Assembly (NCBI GenBank): GCA_000827265.1
Contig: KN834760.1
Location: forward strand, 715,818 to 779,817
Source of the DNA: Collybiopsis luxurians FD-317 M1
Lineage: Eukaryota > Basidiomycota > Agaricomycetes > Agaricales > Omphalotaceae
Length of the DNA stretch: 64,000 bases
Reading direction: 5' to 3'
Shown: positions 11,758 through 25,800 of the stretch, piece after piece
Layout of the letters: every line of letters starts with the position of its first letter
How positions within the stretch are numbered: the stretch's first letter is position 1
Program-made: the position numbers and the translations under genes
Notes under the pieces: model-generated
Seen by the model: only the letters and a program-made list of their open reading frames with translations
Database searches by the model: none
Told to the model about the DNA's origin: nothing

Positions 11758-14701
11758 ATGTCTCGAGACGCGGCAGAGTTTGACTGCCCACCTGGCCTTG
11801 GATATTTACCCAACGAGACCCAGCGGGGGTCTTTTGCACCAGTCGATCGGCGTGGATCGGCGGGCTACTCGATCTACCACGGCGGGGGCGGGCTTGACGC
11901 GGGTCATGCCAATTTGGGCATGACTTCTGCTTCTTCTTCTTACCATCACCATCAGCGACACGCCGAGCCCGCTTCCCCGCCCAACAATAATCCGATATAC
12001 TCTCCTGCAGCGACCCCGACCCGCTCTACTCTCCTCTGGACTGACCTCGAGCCTTGGATGGACGAAGAATACGCCAAACAAGTCTGCTCACTCATGGGCT
12101 GGGATCCAATCTCTATCAAAATTCCTCGTCCAACTTCCGATTCAGCTACTAGCCAGCTCGCCAATAACGCTGGATACTGTTTACTCACTTTCCCGAGCCA
12201 GGCCCACGCGGCGACTGTGCTCGCTGGTCTTTCTGGCAACCCGCCTATAACAATGCCTAATTCGACAAAGCCTTTTACGATGAACTGGGCTCAAGTCGTT
12301 CCTGCAGCAACCTCGGCCCAATCGGCGAGCTTTGCGCCTTCAGTTACGCCTACAGCTTCTCAGCCTTACCCGAAAGAGTTCAGCATCTTTGTTGGCGACC
12401 TTGCTCCCGAAACGTCTAATTCAGACCTTGTGGCCGTATTCCGCAATCCCGTTCTCGGTCTACGAAACGACCGTGAACCCAAGTTTATCCGGCCATTCTT
12501 GAGCTGCAAGAGCGCGAAGATAATGCTCGATCCAGTCACGGGAATTTCGCGAGGTTATGGCTTTGTCCGGTATGCGTCTTTGTCTAGTCTTATTAATTTA
12601 ATCGATGTTGACGCCTTCTTTTAGGTTTACCGACGAAGCCGATCAACAGCGTGCCCTAATTGAGATGCACGGTCTTTACTGCCTTTCCCGCCCTAGTACG
12701 TCAAACAAACTTTTGATATAATCAACTGCATATATTCACTATTTTTCAGTGCGAATCTCACCTGCAACGGCCAAGTTCAAACCTGCAGCTACGATGATGC
12801 CTCAGGAACTCGCTCAGCTCCAGCATTACGTGGGGGTCAACGGTCTCCCATCTACTTCGCCTGACCCTGTAACTATCGCTGTTCCTTTTCAACCGCAGAC
12901 TAAGAGCGTCACGGCGACTATCGCATCGTCCAACCAGCCCACATCTCCTACAAACGCTGCGTCCTCGACCACATCGTCAAACTCTGCTTCGTCATTAACG
13001 AGCAGGACGTCTTCGTCGTCGCTAGGAGCTACCAGCTCCGATAGCGGTTCTAGCACAAGCCTCGCTACGACAGCAGGTGGTTCAGAGAGCGGGAATGTTC
13101 TCTCGAAGCTCTACGACTCGAACGCGACCAAGCCGCAAGGGTCCAATTCGATCTCAGCTGGATTCGCCCAAGAGCATCCTCGACTGCCTATGGATTACAA
13201 TCCTGCCATGGGATCCGCAGCAGCGGCTGGACGATACCTGATTTCGGAGGAGTCTTGGAAGCATCACACGCAAGCTAGGGCGATTCTTGGCAATCTCATC
13301 GGTCCTAACGGCGAGCAGCTGACCTCGACGGACCCCTACAACACAACGGTCTTCGTAGGAGGCTTGAGCCCTCTGATTCAGGAAGAGACTTTGCGTACCT
13401 TCTTTGCGCCTTTTGGCGACATCCACTATGTGAGACACTTTTTTCACTTTGACGATCTTGATGCTGACGCCTTGTAGGTCAAAGTTCCAGTCGGGAAACA
13501 CTGCGGATTCGTGCAATTCGTCCGTAAAGCTGATGCTGAACGCGCTATTGAGAAGATGCAAGGCTTCCCTATCGGCGGGAGCAGGATTCGTTTGAGCTGG
13601 GGAAGGAGCCAATGTAAGTGTTTTATGTTTCGTGGTTGTTACCAATGTCTAACGAATCCTTCAGACAAAGCTGCTCAAGCAGCAGCTCAGGCCGCTCAAG
13701 CTGCCGCCCTGCAATCGCAAGCTCAGCATCAGAATCTCTATAATTTGGCAATGCAGATGCCTTCTTCGTTACCATCCGACAACGACTCTGCAGCTGGGAA
13801 CGGCCAGCTTACCCAGGAGCAGGCTATACAGCTCTTGCAGAAACTCAGCCAGGAAGGATACTTGGATATCCGTCCCTCCGGATCTTCTTTGAGTACTAGC
13901 CACGCAGGTGGTAGTAACCCGTACGCAAACCCTATCACGAATGATGGTCAGGGAGTTGGACACGGCATTCACCCTCTCGAGCGACTTTTTATTAGCCCGT
14001 CTCCAACATCGGGCTTATATTCGGAGGAGAAGCTTCGTGCGGCTCACCTTAGTGGTAGGGAAGATCTTGTTGGTAGTTCGTCCTATGATGGTCGATTCGA
14101 CTTGCAGAGCTTCGCGGCTCAGCAGCAACCGCATCACGTTCAACATGGCCAGCCCTCTACACATCAGTCTTCAGGGAGTCCTCGTTTGCACCAGCATCAG
14201 TCAAGTCAGCAATATCAACGAGATCTTCCGTCCTCTCGCCAGGCCATGTCATTCTCTCCCTTCTCACCTGATCCCAACGCTTTGTACGGCGAACAACAGA
14301 GAAGAGAGTCACTCAGTACTGTCAATATCGACGATTTGAACGATATCGGTGGCAAACTCGCGTCCACCTCTTCGCGTCCTTTGAGCATGTCTCGATACGC
14401 AAACTATCAGGGTCTGATGCCGAGGCAAACTGGATCCGGCTCCAACGGCACGTCTCCGGTCAATCGGGCTCCCATGCCCGCTCCCATATCGAGGCCTTCG
14501 TCTGGTCAACCTTCGTCAGCTGGTTTCGAGATGCACGATTTGAATGGGACGCTTGCGAGCCTCGATCTTGGGGACCGGGAGGTCTCTTCCAGTAGCAAGT
14601 CGTCTTTCGCCATTGATCGTAGGCCTTGGGGTGTCAGGAGTCCTGCTGGAAGCTCGGATAGTGGGCAGTTTCAGATGACGAGGGAGGATGGTTCTTCGTG
14701 A
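11758..14701 (+). CDS. RNA-binding protein with three RRMs, Csx1/Ngr1/Nam8 type
   Basis: join(11758..12569, 12625..12695, 12750..13429, 13478..13613, 13665..14701), 911 aa, four introns of 48-55 bp, all in phase. RRM1 starts at TLLWTDLEPWMDEEYAKQV (about residue 92), typical of the Nam8/Ngr1/Csx1 group. RRM2 has RNP2 SIFVGDLAP and RNP1 GYGFVRF across the first intron. RRM3 has TTVFVGGLSP and CGFVQFV. A Ser/Thr-rich linker separates RRM2 and RRM3. The tail is Gln/Ala-rich (AAQAAAQAAQAA) and low-complexity, suggesting granule association. In yeasts these proteins bind AU- or U-rich mRNA and control stability or splicing. The leader is long and pyrimidine-rich, which hints at regulated translation. 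The closest named homologue seems to be S. pombe Csx1. Confidence 0.93.
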
Positions 14702-16886
14702 ATGGGTACGGGGGATGTTGGTTTTTGCTTTGTGTGTGTTTGGGGGGTTGTGGACGGTTGTAGGTCCGTTTGCTTCCCTGGATTTTCTGTTATTCAATCT
14801 CACATGCTCATGGTTGATCATTGATTCGGCCCTATAGATTGAATTCCGGAATAGACCCACAGCCCCGAAACGGTGATCTATCTGTTTTGAATATCTGAAT
14901 CCAAGTCATTGTTCGCTTCTCTTCTCTTTGTATCCTTTCGCGTCTAGTAAGGACCCATCCTCTCTACGCTTCCGGCTCTCTTTTTCTTTCCTTTGTTCAT
15001 TCTCATCTTCCTCGCAAATAGCATGGCTCTCTTCTCTCTTTCTCTCTATCTCTTTGTTTTCCCTACCTCGCGTTCGTGCTGCAATCCCATTTGAATGTCG
15101 TTTGTTAAGGATAGGATATGGTTCGGTATACGAGTAAATGTCCCGGTTCATTTTGTTTCCACAGCCCCTCCCTCCCTTTGCGTTCCGTTCCGTTTATGGA
15201 TTGTAGAACCATAATCTTATTCTTGTCGAGCGTCCGGACGCGGACGTCGATACATAGTCGTACCGCGGGAATCCTTTCTGGGCAGACGTGGACTGCTTTC
15301 TGTACATCCCTCGATTCTTCCTTATGCGTTATGTCCTTTTCCATCTCCCTCTGTTGCGTTCGTTTGTTCGTTTAGTCTCCATCAGCACTTTGCCGTTCCT
15401 AGTTCCTAGTTATCGTGTTTGTTACCACATTCCATATCATCGATCGTCGACATCTCCCATCTCGCGACATGATTACCCAGTATGTCTGTCTGTCTGTCTA
15501 TCTGTCTCTGTCTCGTTTATTTTTCACTTTTACTTCCCCTCTATCTGTTACGTTACCTACCCTCCGCTCTGTCTACCTCTCTCTCATCTCGTTCCTAGTT
15601 TATATCGAAGTGTCGATTCTCTCTCTCTCTCTCTCGACTTTTCTCTACTCTCTTAGCTTCCTTTGTTATACACACCCTTTTTTATATTGAAATAGTAGTT
15701 GCTTTGTTATACATATCTCGAATGTCGGAATGCATATTTGGCTGTTGAACTGTTTGGGTGTGGGATTAAGGAGATTGAACAATGTAAAAGTGAAACACTT
15801 TGAGAACTTCATCAATCCTCCGTGGTACCAGTATCACCCACCTCTCTCTCCCTCATGACCATCTCTGGATGTGTGTGATAGTTATGTATATATATTCAGT
15901 TGAGTTCGGGTTCTCATGTTCAAGTTGGCACGCCACAATTGATGATGTAGGGGGAGTTTGTGTGCCTCGCTTCTGTGGTGGTGGCACCGGCGGGTTGGTT
16001 TGTACATAAGATAGATGGAAGTTTAGTGCCACAGTTCCTTGAAGGAAGGTGGAATTGTTCAGACCCTTGCATACCGAAGAAATCTCGATTTAACCGTCGG
16101 TATTTGTGACATTGTACTGATATCTAGGGAGAACCTGAGAAGGGGTTGGAAAACGTAAACTTTGTGAATGGCATGTTTTCCAAGCAATTTCGCTTATGCT
16201 GGTAAAAAGTTGGTTACTCACGATCTGACGGGAACCTCGAATATACTTTGATTGCGTTAGTATGTAATAAAATGTTGCGGTGGCGGCAGGTTTTTCTCCC
16301 CGACCTGAATTTGTTTTGGATCTATTCCGAATAAAGAGTATTCTGATTATATAGGGTTAATTTACCGACTGCTTCGAGAGTGTAGGGAAAACCTCTGTCT
16401 CATGAGCTCGTGCCTCCCAGTGACAGAGAAGGGGAGGGTTTTTACATCTCGTACGGCACAAATTGAATTTAAAAGCTTTTAACGGGGATGTCGTCTTGCA
16501 TGGAAACCAGGCATAGAAGCTCGTACATATTCAAGTTTCAGTTGGAATTCTGTGGCAATTTGTAACCATTTGAGACGTTATGTTAAAGAGGCACCGGTGG
16601 GACTTGTAGATTTGAATGAAGGTTGCTTACGTAACAAATTCTTGTGAAAGACGCCGAAATTTGTGAGCAGCGCGTTTCAATTTCTCTCAACCACGAACTC
16701 TCTTTGTTGGCAGTTAGCTCTTGTAGCTAGAAGGAAGTTCTGGCCACCCCTTGTTTATTCATTTTCTGTTCCTAATACGCTGCTCACACGTGTAACCAAC
16801 TTTCCGCGAACGACATTCCTCCGCAAGCTATCGATTATTTTCCATTTACACACAAAAATTCGACCTCGACGACGACGACGACGACG
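14702..16886. other. 3' region and intergenic, with simple repeats
   Basis: No gene seen. Downstream of the RNA-binding gene the plus strand is strongly pyrimidine-rich, with TGTC/CTGT tandem repeats at about 15483-15513 and a (CT)n run at about 15619-15634. The rest to 16860 is ordinary AT-rich spacer. A (CGA)n trinucleotide run ends immediately before the next start codon (about 16867-16887). Confidence 0.5.
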
Positions 16887-19800
16887 ATGCCCAGTCGTCG
16901 GCCTTCAGGCTCGGTTGCGACAACACTGACCAACAATACTACATCCCCCATGTCGTCTCAGACTCGGGTTCATAAGAGTTCTGATTCCCTTTCGCATCAT
17001 GCAATCTTTGGGCAGTCCCATTCGGGCTCCTCTCTAAATCATGGTGCTCCCCCTACCCCTCAACAGAAAATCGTGCAAGTTTTGGTGAATAGGTTGAAGA
17101 ATAAGGTGTGTATTCGCTTCATTGTCTATTGTTCTTTCATCGTAACCTCATACGACCCCTCCTCGTATAGTTGCCCTGCAACTCGGGTGAATCCCTTGTA
17201 CGTCTTGAATCCGATAATGCCACCCAACAAGCCGTCGATGCGTTGGTCAACTTGGCACATGAAACTTTGGATATGATTGGATTTGCCGTAGGAGAGTTGC
17301 TGGAAAAGTTGACCCAGGTACGGTAGCTTTCTTTGTTCAATGTCCCTGTTATATTAATTTGGAGGTCTAGCAACAAGATCCTAATGGTGCCGTTACAATC
17401 GAGCTTTTGCAATCTCAGCTTTTTCTGCTCAAAGTCCTTTCAGTGGCTATGGCCACACGATGGCAGCCTCTCGTCCGGGCTAGCTCTCGGGCGAGCAACA
17501 GTCGGCCTGATGGTGGCGGTGGACGGATCCCAACTTCCTCTACGCCCATTCCATGGTCAGAGCCTCCACCTCTGGAGGAAGCCTGTGCGAGATACGTCCT
17601 CAGCGTCATGATTCCTTATCTTCGGCAGACGGCGGTTTCAGAGCCCCCTCTCATATCACCATCGAGTCGTTTCGGGGATATTTCTTTCCGGGACTATGAT
17701 GCTGAAGTTACGAATTCAAGATCGAACACGTCCACCCATGTCCACGAAGCTACTGTGGTTCCCGTCAACGAGCTGCGCTCACGTCCTTCCTCGAATTCAG
17801 TCAGCTCTGCTGGCAAAGACAGTGTGGGGTCCTATTTATTTCTTTCTAGCAACGATGCCGTATACGAGAAGACTCCGACATCATACGCCAACTCTGCGCA
17901 GACGTTGATGCAACTGATCCTGAGATTCGCCGGGAGAATCATCTTTCACATCTCGGCGTCAAATTGGAAGGTGGTTTTTACGAGGCTGCGGATGAGGATC
18001 CACGTTTTGGCGGCGACTCATACGGAAGACTCTGCAGACCCTACGGATTTGTTGGTGCTGGAACACAGTGTCTTGGATCGTACAAGGCTTTTGCAGATTC
18101 TCAATGGTGCGCGTCCTCGCATTGTATTAGTCATTTGCTGAGACTCATCCCTTTTTCTTCTCGGTTCACAGAATTGTCTTCGCTCCTGGTCAATATGAGA
18201 ACAGAGGGTCACAAGGCGATAGCTGGTCCGCTTCGTGCGGCCATTTGGAGCTGGATAGATCATTTTCCGGACGAGTTCAACGAGGTGGTCAATTTGCGCG
18301 GCGGAAAGATGGAAGGAGCTTCCAGTATCTTTGACTTTTTGTACAACAAGTGTGCGGGGGCGGAGCGGACCATCTGGCCGACGTTGTCGATCCTCCAGTG
18401 TATCATTCCAGAGCGGACGTCGGATTTGCAGACGATCGGGTCGAGTCGTGCGAATCAAAAACTGGCAAAGTTTACGGAGGATCTTATGCGCCAGGCGAAC
18501 CATCCCAGTAAGCTGTGGTCGATTTCGTTGGCTTGTGCGACGGACGTGTGTCGTGCGGCGATGCATATCAAGCCTGTGGATGATGAAGTGCCTTTGCAAA
18601 TGCTTGCGTTCGATACGGCTCATGAACTCAAGGTATGGTTGCTCAGCGGGTGTTTTTGAGATGAGACTGATGGTCTGTTTGTTTGTCTGTCTGCTTGTAG
18701 ACTATTATTTGGAATCCGTCGAGGAAGTCGTTTTGGGAGTACAACGACGAGATTGATGTTGCGCTTTGGGCGGAGGTGTTGGTTTCGGTCTATCGATTCC
18801 TGCCTAGGGAGGAGTCGCATAAGCTTTTCATGGTATGCCTTGAACCTGAGCGTTCAGATGCCGTGAAGCTTTGCGCTGCACGGGCGTGTTTGACGCTTAC
18901 GCAAGAGGTATTTCTTGGCCATCAGGGTTCCGTTTTCTTTCGATTTTGCTAATCGTCGTTTTCTAATAAGGCTGCGCAATTCCCATGGCAAAAGCCTTTG
19001 GATGAGCTTGAAAAAGAAGTAGCCCCTCGTCTTCGACAACTGTTCAAGGTTCGTAATTCATTCCAATTTTTTGACGTTTCGGCCGCATTAGTTGACTGAT
19101 ATCCCCTTTCCTTCTTTTTCTGAAATCAGACTTGTGTCATCCGTCGTATGGAAGTTGACCAGTACGGCAGCGCCAAAAAGAGTGCTCCTCGTCCTAGGAT
19201 CAAGCGTATCCAAGCGGACCCTCTCGCCGATCGCGAGCTTCTCGTTTTGGGTATTCTTTCTGTTTGGCAGAGCCGCTGGTCGTTCTTCTTTTCAGAGATA
19301 CCCGAGGATGAGTTCAACTTGTGGACGACTTTGCCGTTGAGGATATTTGAGTCTTCGTTGGATATTGCGGTCAAGATATCTGCGGCTAGTGCGACGTTGA
19401 GGGAGTATGAGATGGCGTTTCAGTTAGATCTTTCGGAACCAAAGTATCAGATGTTTATTGGGTGGTTGAAGAATTCTTTGTGAGTGCTTTCTTTCTCTTG
19501 GGAGTGACTTGAGTGCTCATATATCACACGTAGGTGCCAAATGCTTTCTAGTATAGCCATCAATTTATTGCACACGCGAACGGAAATCGATATTCAGCGT
19601 TTGTGGTCAGGTATCATTCTGAGACTGCTGGATTTGTTCTCTCGAAAGACGGATGTTTGTACACCTTTCTTTTCCGTCAGCCGCGGTTCACTGATTTGTT
19701 GGGATCCAGGACCCCATACTGCGTTCGATTCAAAGAGATTCTGCTCGTGTGGCGCCGATGATCCTCGCGGAAATCGCGTTACTGGTGTCATTGCCGTCTG

Positions 19801-22800
19801 CGGACGGTGTCGTATCTCACACTGCCGCCAAGGGCCTACGACTCCTAGCCCATATTGAAAATCAATCCGATGCACCTCTTAATCCGACCATCAGCGAGGA
19901 AGACAAATCGAAACGATATCCGGTTTATGACCGGTTGGGAGATCCAAAGGTCCTGGTTGTTGGTGAGTGGGCGTTTTCAGCTCTCGATGTGTTCCGAGGT
20001 CTTTTTCGTTTGCTGAGTTGAGTTGTGGGAAATGTGTGAATTTAGGTCGAGTGGCTCATCAGAAGAGGGTTCGAAGGCTGCTGAGGCTTATGCCGTACTG
20101 CTCCGCTGTGAATATTGCAGTTTGGCAGGAGACGTATGCGAGGTTTACGAACCTTACGGAGAGTTTGCTGAATGTGCAGGATAATGTCACTATTAGAGCT
20201 CGTTCCGAGACTTATCAGGTGGGTCGTTGTCGTTTCGTTGTAGGGGGGGGGGGGTCTAAGAAGGTAATTGAACGGCATTTGTTTGTTTGTAGGAGAAAGT
20301 CTACCAATGGCAAAATCTTGCCCTGTTCTTAGCCGTAACCGCCAACATCAGCGTACAAGATGGTCACGAAACGACCTTGCTCTCATCTGTCATCCCTTCA
20401 AGAATCCTTCCCGACTCGATACGAGCGATGCAGAGCCCCGTGCCGTTGATTTCGACGTTTGTCAATGACCTTACGGCGTTGCTTATCTTTGAAGATGTCC
20501 AGATTCGCGATGCGGCTCGAGAAGCGCTCGGTGTAGATTTGAATGCGAGGTTGCATCCAAAGATTCTCAAGTATTTTGATGAGTGAGTGGTGTCATCTGT
20601 TTCTTGTTTCGTTTTGCTGAAATTTTGTGATTCTACCAGAGTGGTTCAAGCTGTGAATTTCGAAAAGGATAATAACGAACAGGGAACGAATCATGAGAAT
20701 ATGCTTCTTTTTGTGGACCAGGTGAGTGAACTGGTTATGTTTGGTAGCCTTGAAACTTGGGTCATTTATTCCTGGTCGCCCAGTTCATTGCGGTGTTGAA
20801 ATTGATGGTCGAGGACGGACATGGACGGATTGAAGAGATGTCGAATATGGAGATCACCCCGACGCTATTGGGACTTGCTACGTTTATCACTCGGTTTGAC
20901 TCGCCGGAGAGTTTAAGGATCAAACAAAAGTTTTGCTCGCTGTGCGATTGTGTGTGTGGCCGGACGGGGATTTTGGGTGTGCGTAAGGATAATGATGTTC
21001 GGAGGAACATTTTAGATACCGTTGTTGAGTGGATTATACCCCCTGAGGTGAGTGCATGCTTTTTTTGGTTATTGGGTATCAAGTTTACGCTGACACGCAT
21101 GCGCACCCTCTTTCTTGCAGACGGTAACGGACAATGTCAGTAACATTTACGAAGTCAACATGTCGTGTTTGCGAACGACGGTCAAGCTTCTCGACCGCTT
21201 GCAGTTGCGGCCTGCGGATACGTCTATTGCTGGAGACGATAGTTTCCATTTCGTTTCGAGGCTATTTAGCAAGTATTCGAATGTGTTGCTTAATGGGCTG
21301 GAGACCTGTCAGCCCGACATTCCTGTGAGTTATCGCAGGATACACGCGTATTTGAACTTGACTGATAAGCTTGTTTGCGTTTTTTTTTTCGCTGTAGACT
21401 TCGGACAGCGTTTCCGACGTTGGTTCCATTCAGCATGTACGTATACCTCGATTATATTAGTCCTGTTTAGCTGAGTTGATTTTCCTTTCTGTTTTGCAGC
21501 GCATGCGAGCCTCCCAGCGCGAAACGGAACTTCGCGAACTTGTCATAACTGGCCTCTCTCACCTAGTCAGCGCGAACACGGAAAGTGGCTTCAAGCAGTG
21601 TCTTCCACTGGCCTATGACGAGGATAATCGGAAACGTACAATCTTCGCCCACGTATTCGCTCGAGTCTTGAGCCAAGGTACCAAGTTCGATCCTGAAGAT
21701 AGGTCTGGCCCGTCGAGTGGCCAACATCGGTTAGCAGAGGTGAGTGTCTTGCGGGCGCTAACTTCATGTCTGTTCCTCTTTCTGATCTTGCGCTGTTGTA
21801 GTTGGTCAAAGAGTCGGATGTAAGTGGATTGAGCCGCTTTTAATGTGTCTGCATGTGGACTCATGTTCCTGAAGATGACACTCGTGCTTGCCGTTTGTGA
21901 AACTTGCCCTCCTGGAGAAGTGGATGCGATGATTGCTGTCCTTTTGAATCTCTTCGACACGCGTGCTTCTCTTATCAAGCTGATCAAAGTGATGATTGAC
22001 CGTGAGGTTGCTCGTACAGGTTGGTCTCTTTTCGTGGTGGTTTTCTATTTCTTTTCTAACATTTGGCTGTAGAAAATGAAGCTGGACTTTTCCGAGGTAA
22101 CAGCACTTGTACTCGGTTCCTATCCGCGTTTGCAAGGATCCACGGCTACAATTATCTTCGTACCCTTATTATGCCTCTCATCAAGTGCATGGAATCGTTA
22201 CCTCCAGGCCAAGGATACGAGTTGGATCCAGCCAAAGCTGGCGAGCGGAATGTTGATCAGAACAGGAGGAACATTGAGTTTGTGGCGAAGAAGTTTTTGG
22301 AGATCATTGCTTCTTCGACGACCGCACTGCCTTCGTACGTTACAATTGTTTCTACGGCGAGGGATTGACTGATCAATGGTTTTTTTTATTCCTCCATTTC
22401 AGAATGTTCCGTGAAATTTGCGTTCATATTGCCGCCACAGTGTTAGTATCTTTTGATAGCTCAAAGGTCCTTTTCCTGATGCTTTTCCGGGTTTGTTCTA
22501 GTTATGAAAGGTGGCCTGACGCCAAGTTTGCTGCTTTAGGAGCGTTCGTATTTTTGCGGTATGTTCTTTTTGATTTGTCAATGTTTGTGCCCTGATCTTT
22601 TCTTTCTAGATTCATTTCACCGGCAGTGGTGGCACCTGAAACTATTGACTTGGATCCTCCTGGAGACGCCCTCCGTCGCGGTCTGACATTAATCGCGAAA
22701 ATCATCCAGAATCTTGCAAACAATATCTTCTTCGGGAAGGAGGCGCATATGATGGCTCTGAACGACTTTCTTCGGGATCACATCGCACATGTTACGCGTT

Positions 22801-25800
22801 ACCTGAGCGAGCTCAATGTGGGTGCAATTCCTGATATGCTGTCTCGGTACTAACTGCCTTTGCAGCGCTATACACCCGGAGAAGACGACGACGAAGAGTG
22901 GCTTGGGACTGCCTCAGATGATACCGACATCATTGTTTTACATCGATTCTTCGACAAGCACGCCGATAAAATTGGGAAGGAGCTGCTCAGTATATCAAGA
23001 CCGTCTGGTGAGGGGGATAGTTCTGCGATCAGCGGCAAGCGTGCATGGGACGGTTTATGTACCCTTCTCGTTGACCTTGGTCCTCCGTTGGATGTTCCCA
23101 AGGCTTCCATTCTGGACCGGAAGGACCACCGCGAGTACAAGGACCTTATGAGCCGTTATGCCGATAAGTCGACGGATTCTGTGCAGGATATCATCTGCGA
23201 AACTGTTCCTCCTAGTGTAAGCCTTGTACGCTTTGCAAGGCGGTTTTTTCTCATTGTTTTTTGTAGGAATCCGATGGTACAGGGTATCTTGTGTTCCGTG
23301 CGTCGAAGGTGAACGTTGAGGCGTTGGATATGGAGCTGTTCATGTATCATTTCTTCAAGGTAAGTCCCATGGAGTTTATGAACGTGGAGATGCAATAACT
23401 CTTTTCTCAGATAGTAGGCTCTCCAAGGTACGACGATTGCGACCTTGAAATCATCGTCGACTGCACAGATTTCACCTCCATGTCGGAACTTCCCTTGCGC
23501 TGGATGAAGTATTGTTCAGAGCTGATTCCTGGAGACATTCGAATGAAACTCACAAGAATCCATATCCTCAACCCGAACGGCTTAACGCAGAAATTCCTTC
23601 GAAGAGTTTACAATGTTTGTGCAGGGTTTGGGTCTATTGCAGAATTGCGGGCTTGGAGTTCTATTGCAGAGTTGCTCCCCCACATCCCAACCTCTGTAAT
23701 CGAGTCGCCTGCCCTCAAATATCCTCGTATGTCTAATGATATCCTCTGGCGTTAGGATAACTGATACATGTTTCCGGTTCTAGTGAATCTGGAGCAGGAG
23801 CAGTCAGACTTGTTCCAGGATGTAACGATGAAAACGCAACAAACGCGAACACCGGTTCACCTCAGTGTCTGGATGACACATATTCGGATTACATCGATTC
23901 GTACGCTCAATATTGCTTCGGGACTGGCATGTAAATCCTCAGAGATTGTTCTTCTCGCCGACGTCAGCGATGTCTACAATGTCCAGACGGGCCTCGAAAC
24001 GAACGAGTTCATCATTAGGCGTAGCAGGCAGGGCGACACAATTTACTTCACCTCGCCACATCGAGAAGCTATCATTCGAGTACGTGACGCACAATTGCTG
24101 TAAATCGTAGATATTCATTTATCTTTTTCAGACCATTCGAGCAGCCAAGAGTCGATTAAAGGATCAGCAGATGCCTCTTGCTGAACGGTTCATGCGCTTC
24201 TCCAATGTTCCGGCCACTCTTTTACACATTGGCATGCTCAGTGTTGATGGATACGACGAGGAACTCCGAGCCGCTGCGTTCGATCTGCTTGGGGCAGTGT
24301 GTACCTACCTAAACTATGACAAGTCACCCCTCGTCGCGCCTAAAGGTATGAAATCTATTCGATTTTGAACGAATGTCCTGAGTTTGTATTTTCAGCTGGA
24401 TTTGTTCCCGGCACTATTAATGGATTCGTTATCAACCTCAGCACTCGGTTAGCTCAATTCGCGCCTCAGCTCACTCTCGATTTCCTCTCCGAGGTCGTCG
24501 CTGCGATTACGGTAAACGAAAAGCACAAGACATGGCAAGCGATGAACTGCCTCCGCTATATGAGTCCTTGGATCAAAAATCTTGAACTGTTTGCAAATCC
24601 TACCAGTGCGCTGTTTGAACGTTCTGGTGCAAGGTTGCGGGACTGTATACGAGTACTCATTGATATGGGCGTGAATCTCAATGAGGTATGTTTGGTGATG
24701 AAGTATGTCAGCTTGTTTCTGAACTCCAATCGTTTAGCTCGCTATGAATGCTGTGCAAAAGTATGTCTGGACCGAGGCAGGGAAGCTCAGCGGTACTATC
24801 CTCGATATCGTTTTTGACGAACTAGTGCGCTCTGCCGCCGACGGCGGGGTTGGGACTTATCGCTGTGAAATCATTGCACACTCCATTTCTTCCGCAGCGT
24901 CCATCGCAGTCCGAGGACGGCTGTTCTCCCGGCTTCGAAAGGTAACTTCAACACCTATAGCATGCAAACAATTGATTCACTGAGATTCTTAGGCAATCGT
25001 GAAAGCCTCTCCTCGGTTGTCGAGAATACCCTCGCAGAATCCAGGATGGCCCGAAGTCTCGACTCTAATTCGTATTGCGTTAATTGCTGGAACAGAGACG
25101 ACTCATCCGACCAATAATCAGCTCTATGTCCCCGAAATTGTGCACATTGTCACTCTCGTAGCCGGAGTCGGCTCTACTCTCATACGGAAGTCCGTTTATG
25201 GCATGATCGCTAATCTTGTGCAATCGTTATATCTCGCTCGTGTAGAGGAAGGCCCTGTAACGGAACTGTCACAGTTGATTCAGGAGCTGACTCAAGAGGA
25301 AGTACTCAATCTCTTCGGTTTGAGTCGGCAAACAGCCACAAGTGAATACTCGAGCTTCGACGTCGAAAAGGACAAGCATATCATTCAAAATCAGGAAAAG
25401 CTCACGGCTCTCCTTGTTCGTGTGATGGATGTTTCGGCTGGTTCCAAAGGTGAAATGCATTTTCCTTTAAAGATATCTTTTACTAATGGTCTTGTTTTGC
25501 AGGTCAACTGAATGTTTGGAAGGCTCGATGGATGAGTCTTGCCACCGCGTCGGCATTCCAGTACTCCTCTATGATTCAAATGCGTTCTTTTACTGCCCTA
25601 GGCGCTCTGGCCGCTTCGGATGTGGATGATGACTTTATGTATCAGATGCTTATGGCTTTCCGAACGGCATTGTTACAGCCCGAGGTCTCGGATACTACGG
25701 CTCTAGTCAGCATGCTCCGATGCATAACAAAGGTTATCCCGGGCCTACAAACGGATTCGAGGCACATTCCTCAGCTTTTCTGGCTTGGTTTCGCATTCCT

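Noticed and set aside
15480..15640. CRISPR-like or satellite array
   Set aside because: Only simple TGTC and CT microsatellites; there are no spaced direct repeats.
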